Below, piece after piece: positions 5,417 through 6,046 of a DNA stretch of 6,046 nucleotides. Both the position numbers and the translations under genes were made by a program. The DNA is taken from positions 1 to 6,046 of the forward strand of contig JAKMCZ010000184.1 of NCBI GenBank assembly GCA_022428185.1, read 5' to 3'. Under the pieces are notes generated by a model. That model had not been told where the DNA came from. It searched no databases and saw only the letters and a list, made by a program, of their open reading frames with translations. The stretch comes from Alphaproteobacteria bacterium (lineage in GTDB: Bacteria > Pseudomonadota > Alphaproteobacteria > RS24). Position 1 is the first letter of the stretch, and every line of letters starts with the position of its first letter.

Positions 5417-6046
5417 GTGAGTATTATTTATCAAGCAAAATCCATTCGCACGATGAGCGCGCATCAGCCGCACGCGACCCATATCGCCGTGCGTGACGGT
5501 CATATTTTAGCGGTCGGCACAGCCCAAGACATTGACGGCTGGCAGACCGCTTGGGGGCCGCTTGAACTGAACACGGATTTCGCCGAGCGCACCCTATTGC
5601 CCGGCTTCATCGAAGGCCACAGCCATATGATGGAAGGCATGTTCTGGGATTATCATTATATCGGCTATTATGACCGCGAGGGGCCGGACGGCACGGTCTG
5701 GCCGGGTCTTAAGAGCATTGATGAAGTTGTTGAAAAATTGAAAGAAATTCAAGCCGCCCGCGACGATAAGGACACACCGCTGATTGCTTGGGGTTTCGAC
5801 CCGATTTATTTCACCGACCGGCGCATGAATTCGCAAGACCTCGACGCCGTATCAACCGATTGCCCGGTAATTGTGCTGCATGCATCTTTGCATATTTTGA
5901 ATGCCAATAATTTTGTGATGGAAGCGGCTGACGTAAAAGGCTCGGACAATAGCGAGTTTATCCGCCGCGATGATAACGGCCAACCGACCGGAGAGTTTCT
6001 TGGTCAGCTTGGCTATTATATGGCGATGCGAACGACTGGCATAAAC
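5417..6046 (+). CDS. YtcJ-like amidohydrolase (Amidohydro_3 type), 5' part, cut by the right window edge
   Basis: The first 210 residues are visible. The open reading frame runs MSIIYQAKSIRTMSAHQPHA... and starts like the small beta-sandwich domain of amidohydrolases (THIAVRDGHILAVGT, 21-35). Next comes RTLLPGFIEGHSHMMEG (59-73), in which His68 and His70 form the HxH metal-binding pair at the end of TIM-barrel strand 1. PLIAWGFDP (121-129), CPVIVLHASLHILNANNFVM (149-168) and DNGQPTGEF (186-194) correspond to family positions such as the WG(Y/F)D, R/LHxxxHxxxxN and GxPTGE blocks. YtcJ-like proteins usually have about 550 residues, so over half is missing. GTG 5417-5419 is chosen because GGGGG lies 6 nt upstream. 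An in-frame ATG at 5384-5386 has no SD. Metal-dependent hydrolysis of an amide or related bond is expected, and the substrate is unknown. No sign of a signal peptide. Confidence 0.9.
   Translation, partial: MSIIYQAKSIRTMSAHQPHATHIAVRDGHILAVGTAQDIDGWQTAWGPLELNTDFAERTLLPGFIEGHSHMMEGMFWDYHYIGYYDREGPDGTVWPGLKSIDEVVEKLKEIQAARDDKDTPLIAWGFDPIYFTDRRMNSQDLDAVSTDCPVIVLHASLHILNANNFVMEAADVKGSDNSEFIRRDDNGQPTGEFLGQLGYYMAMRTTGIN

Noticed and set aside
5594..5836. Minus-strand 80-residue open frame opposite the amidohydrolase
   Set aside because: It is antisense to a clear HxH amidohydrolase domain and has no independent support.

Overview
The window looks like a chromosomal segment of a mid-GC (roughly half G+C by eye) proteobacterium. 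An alphaproteobacterium, perhaps marine, is my best guess from the protein style and the mix of families, but no rRNA or marker gene settles it. Coding is dense and spacing is short. Shine-Dalgarno sequences are clear, and ATG, GTG and TTG starts are all used. There are no tRNA or rRNA genes, insertion sequences or CRISPR arrays.

Layout from left to right: (i) 1-619, minus strand, the 5' part of a DUF2855 gene that runs off the left edge and carries an apparent one-base deletion near position 382; (ii) 630-2039, minus, a 469-residue two-Rossmann FAD/NAD(P) oxidoreductase, coupled to the DUF2855 gene with a 10-bp gap; (iii) 2127-2405 and 2402-2839, minus, two P-II-like proteins overlapping by ATGA; (iv) 2851-4581, minus, a polytopic DUF1538 membrane protein built from two homologous halves; (v) 4648-5331, minus, a glutathione S-transferase; (vi) 5417 to the right edge, plus, the N-terminal 210 residues of a YtcJ-like amidohydrolase, divergent from the GST.

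The most interesting part is the DUF1538 / P-II-like / P-II-like cluster at 2127-4581. The gaps are 11 bp and -4 bp, so the three genes are almost certainly one transcription and translation unit. By analogy with GlnK-AmtB and SbtB-SbtA, the reading is a membrane transporter gated by small trimeric nucleotide-sensing proteins. The first P-II protein starts at TTG and has a T-loop without the uridylylated tyrosine. It also ends in a strongly basic Lys/Ala/Pro tail of about 29 residues. The second is a 92-residue minimal P-II-like protein.

The FAD enzyme and DUF2855 pair may form a separate redox unit of unknown substrate. A weak terminator-like hairpin at 2092-2124 may separate it from the transporter cluster. 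The GST and amidohydrolase are divergent metabolic or detoxification genes with no evident link to the rest.
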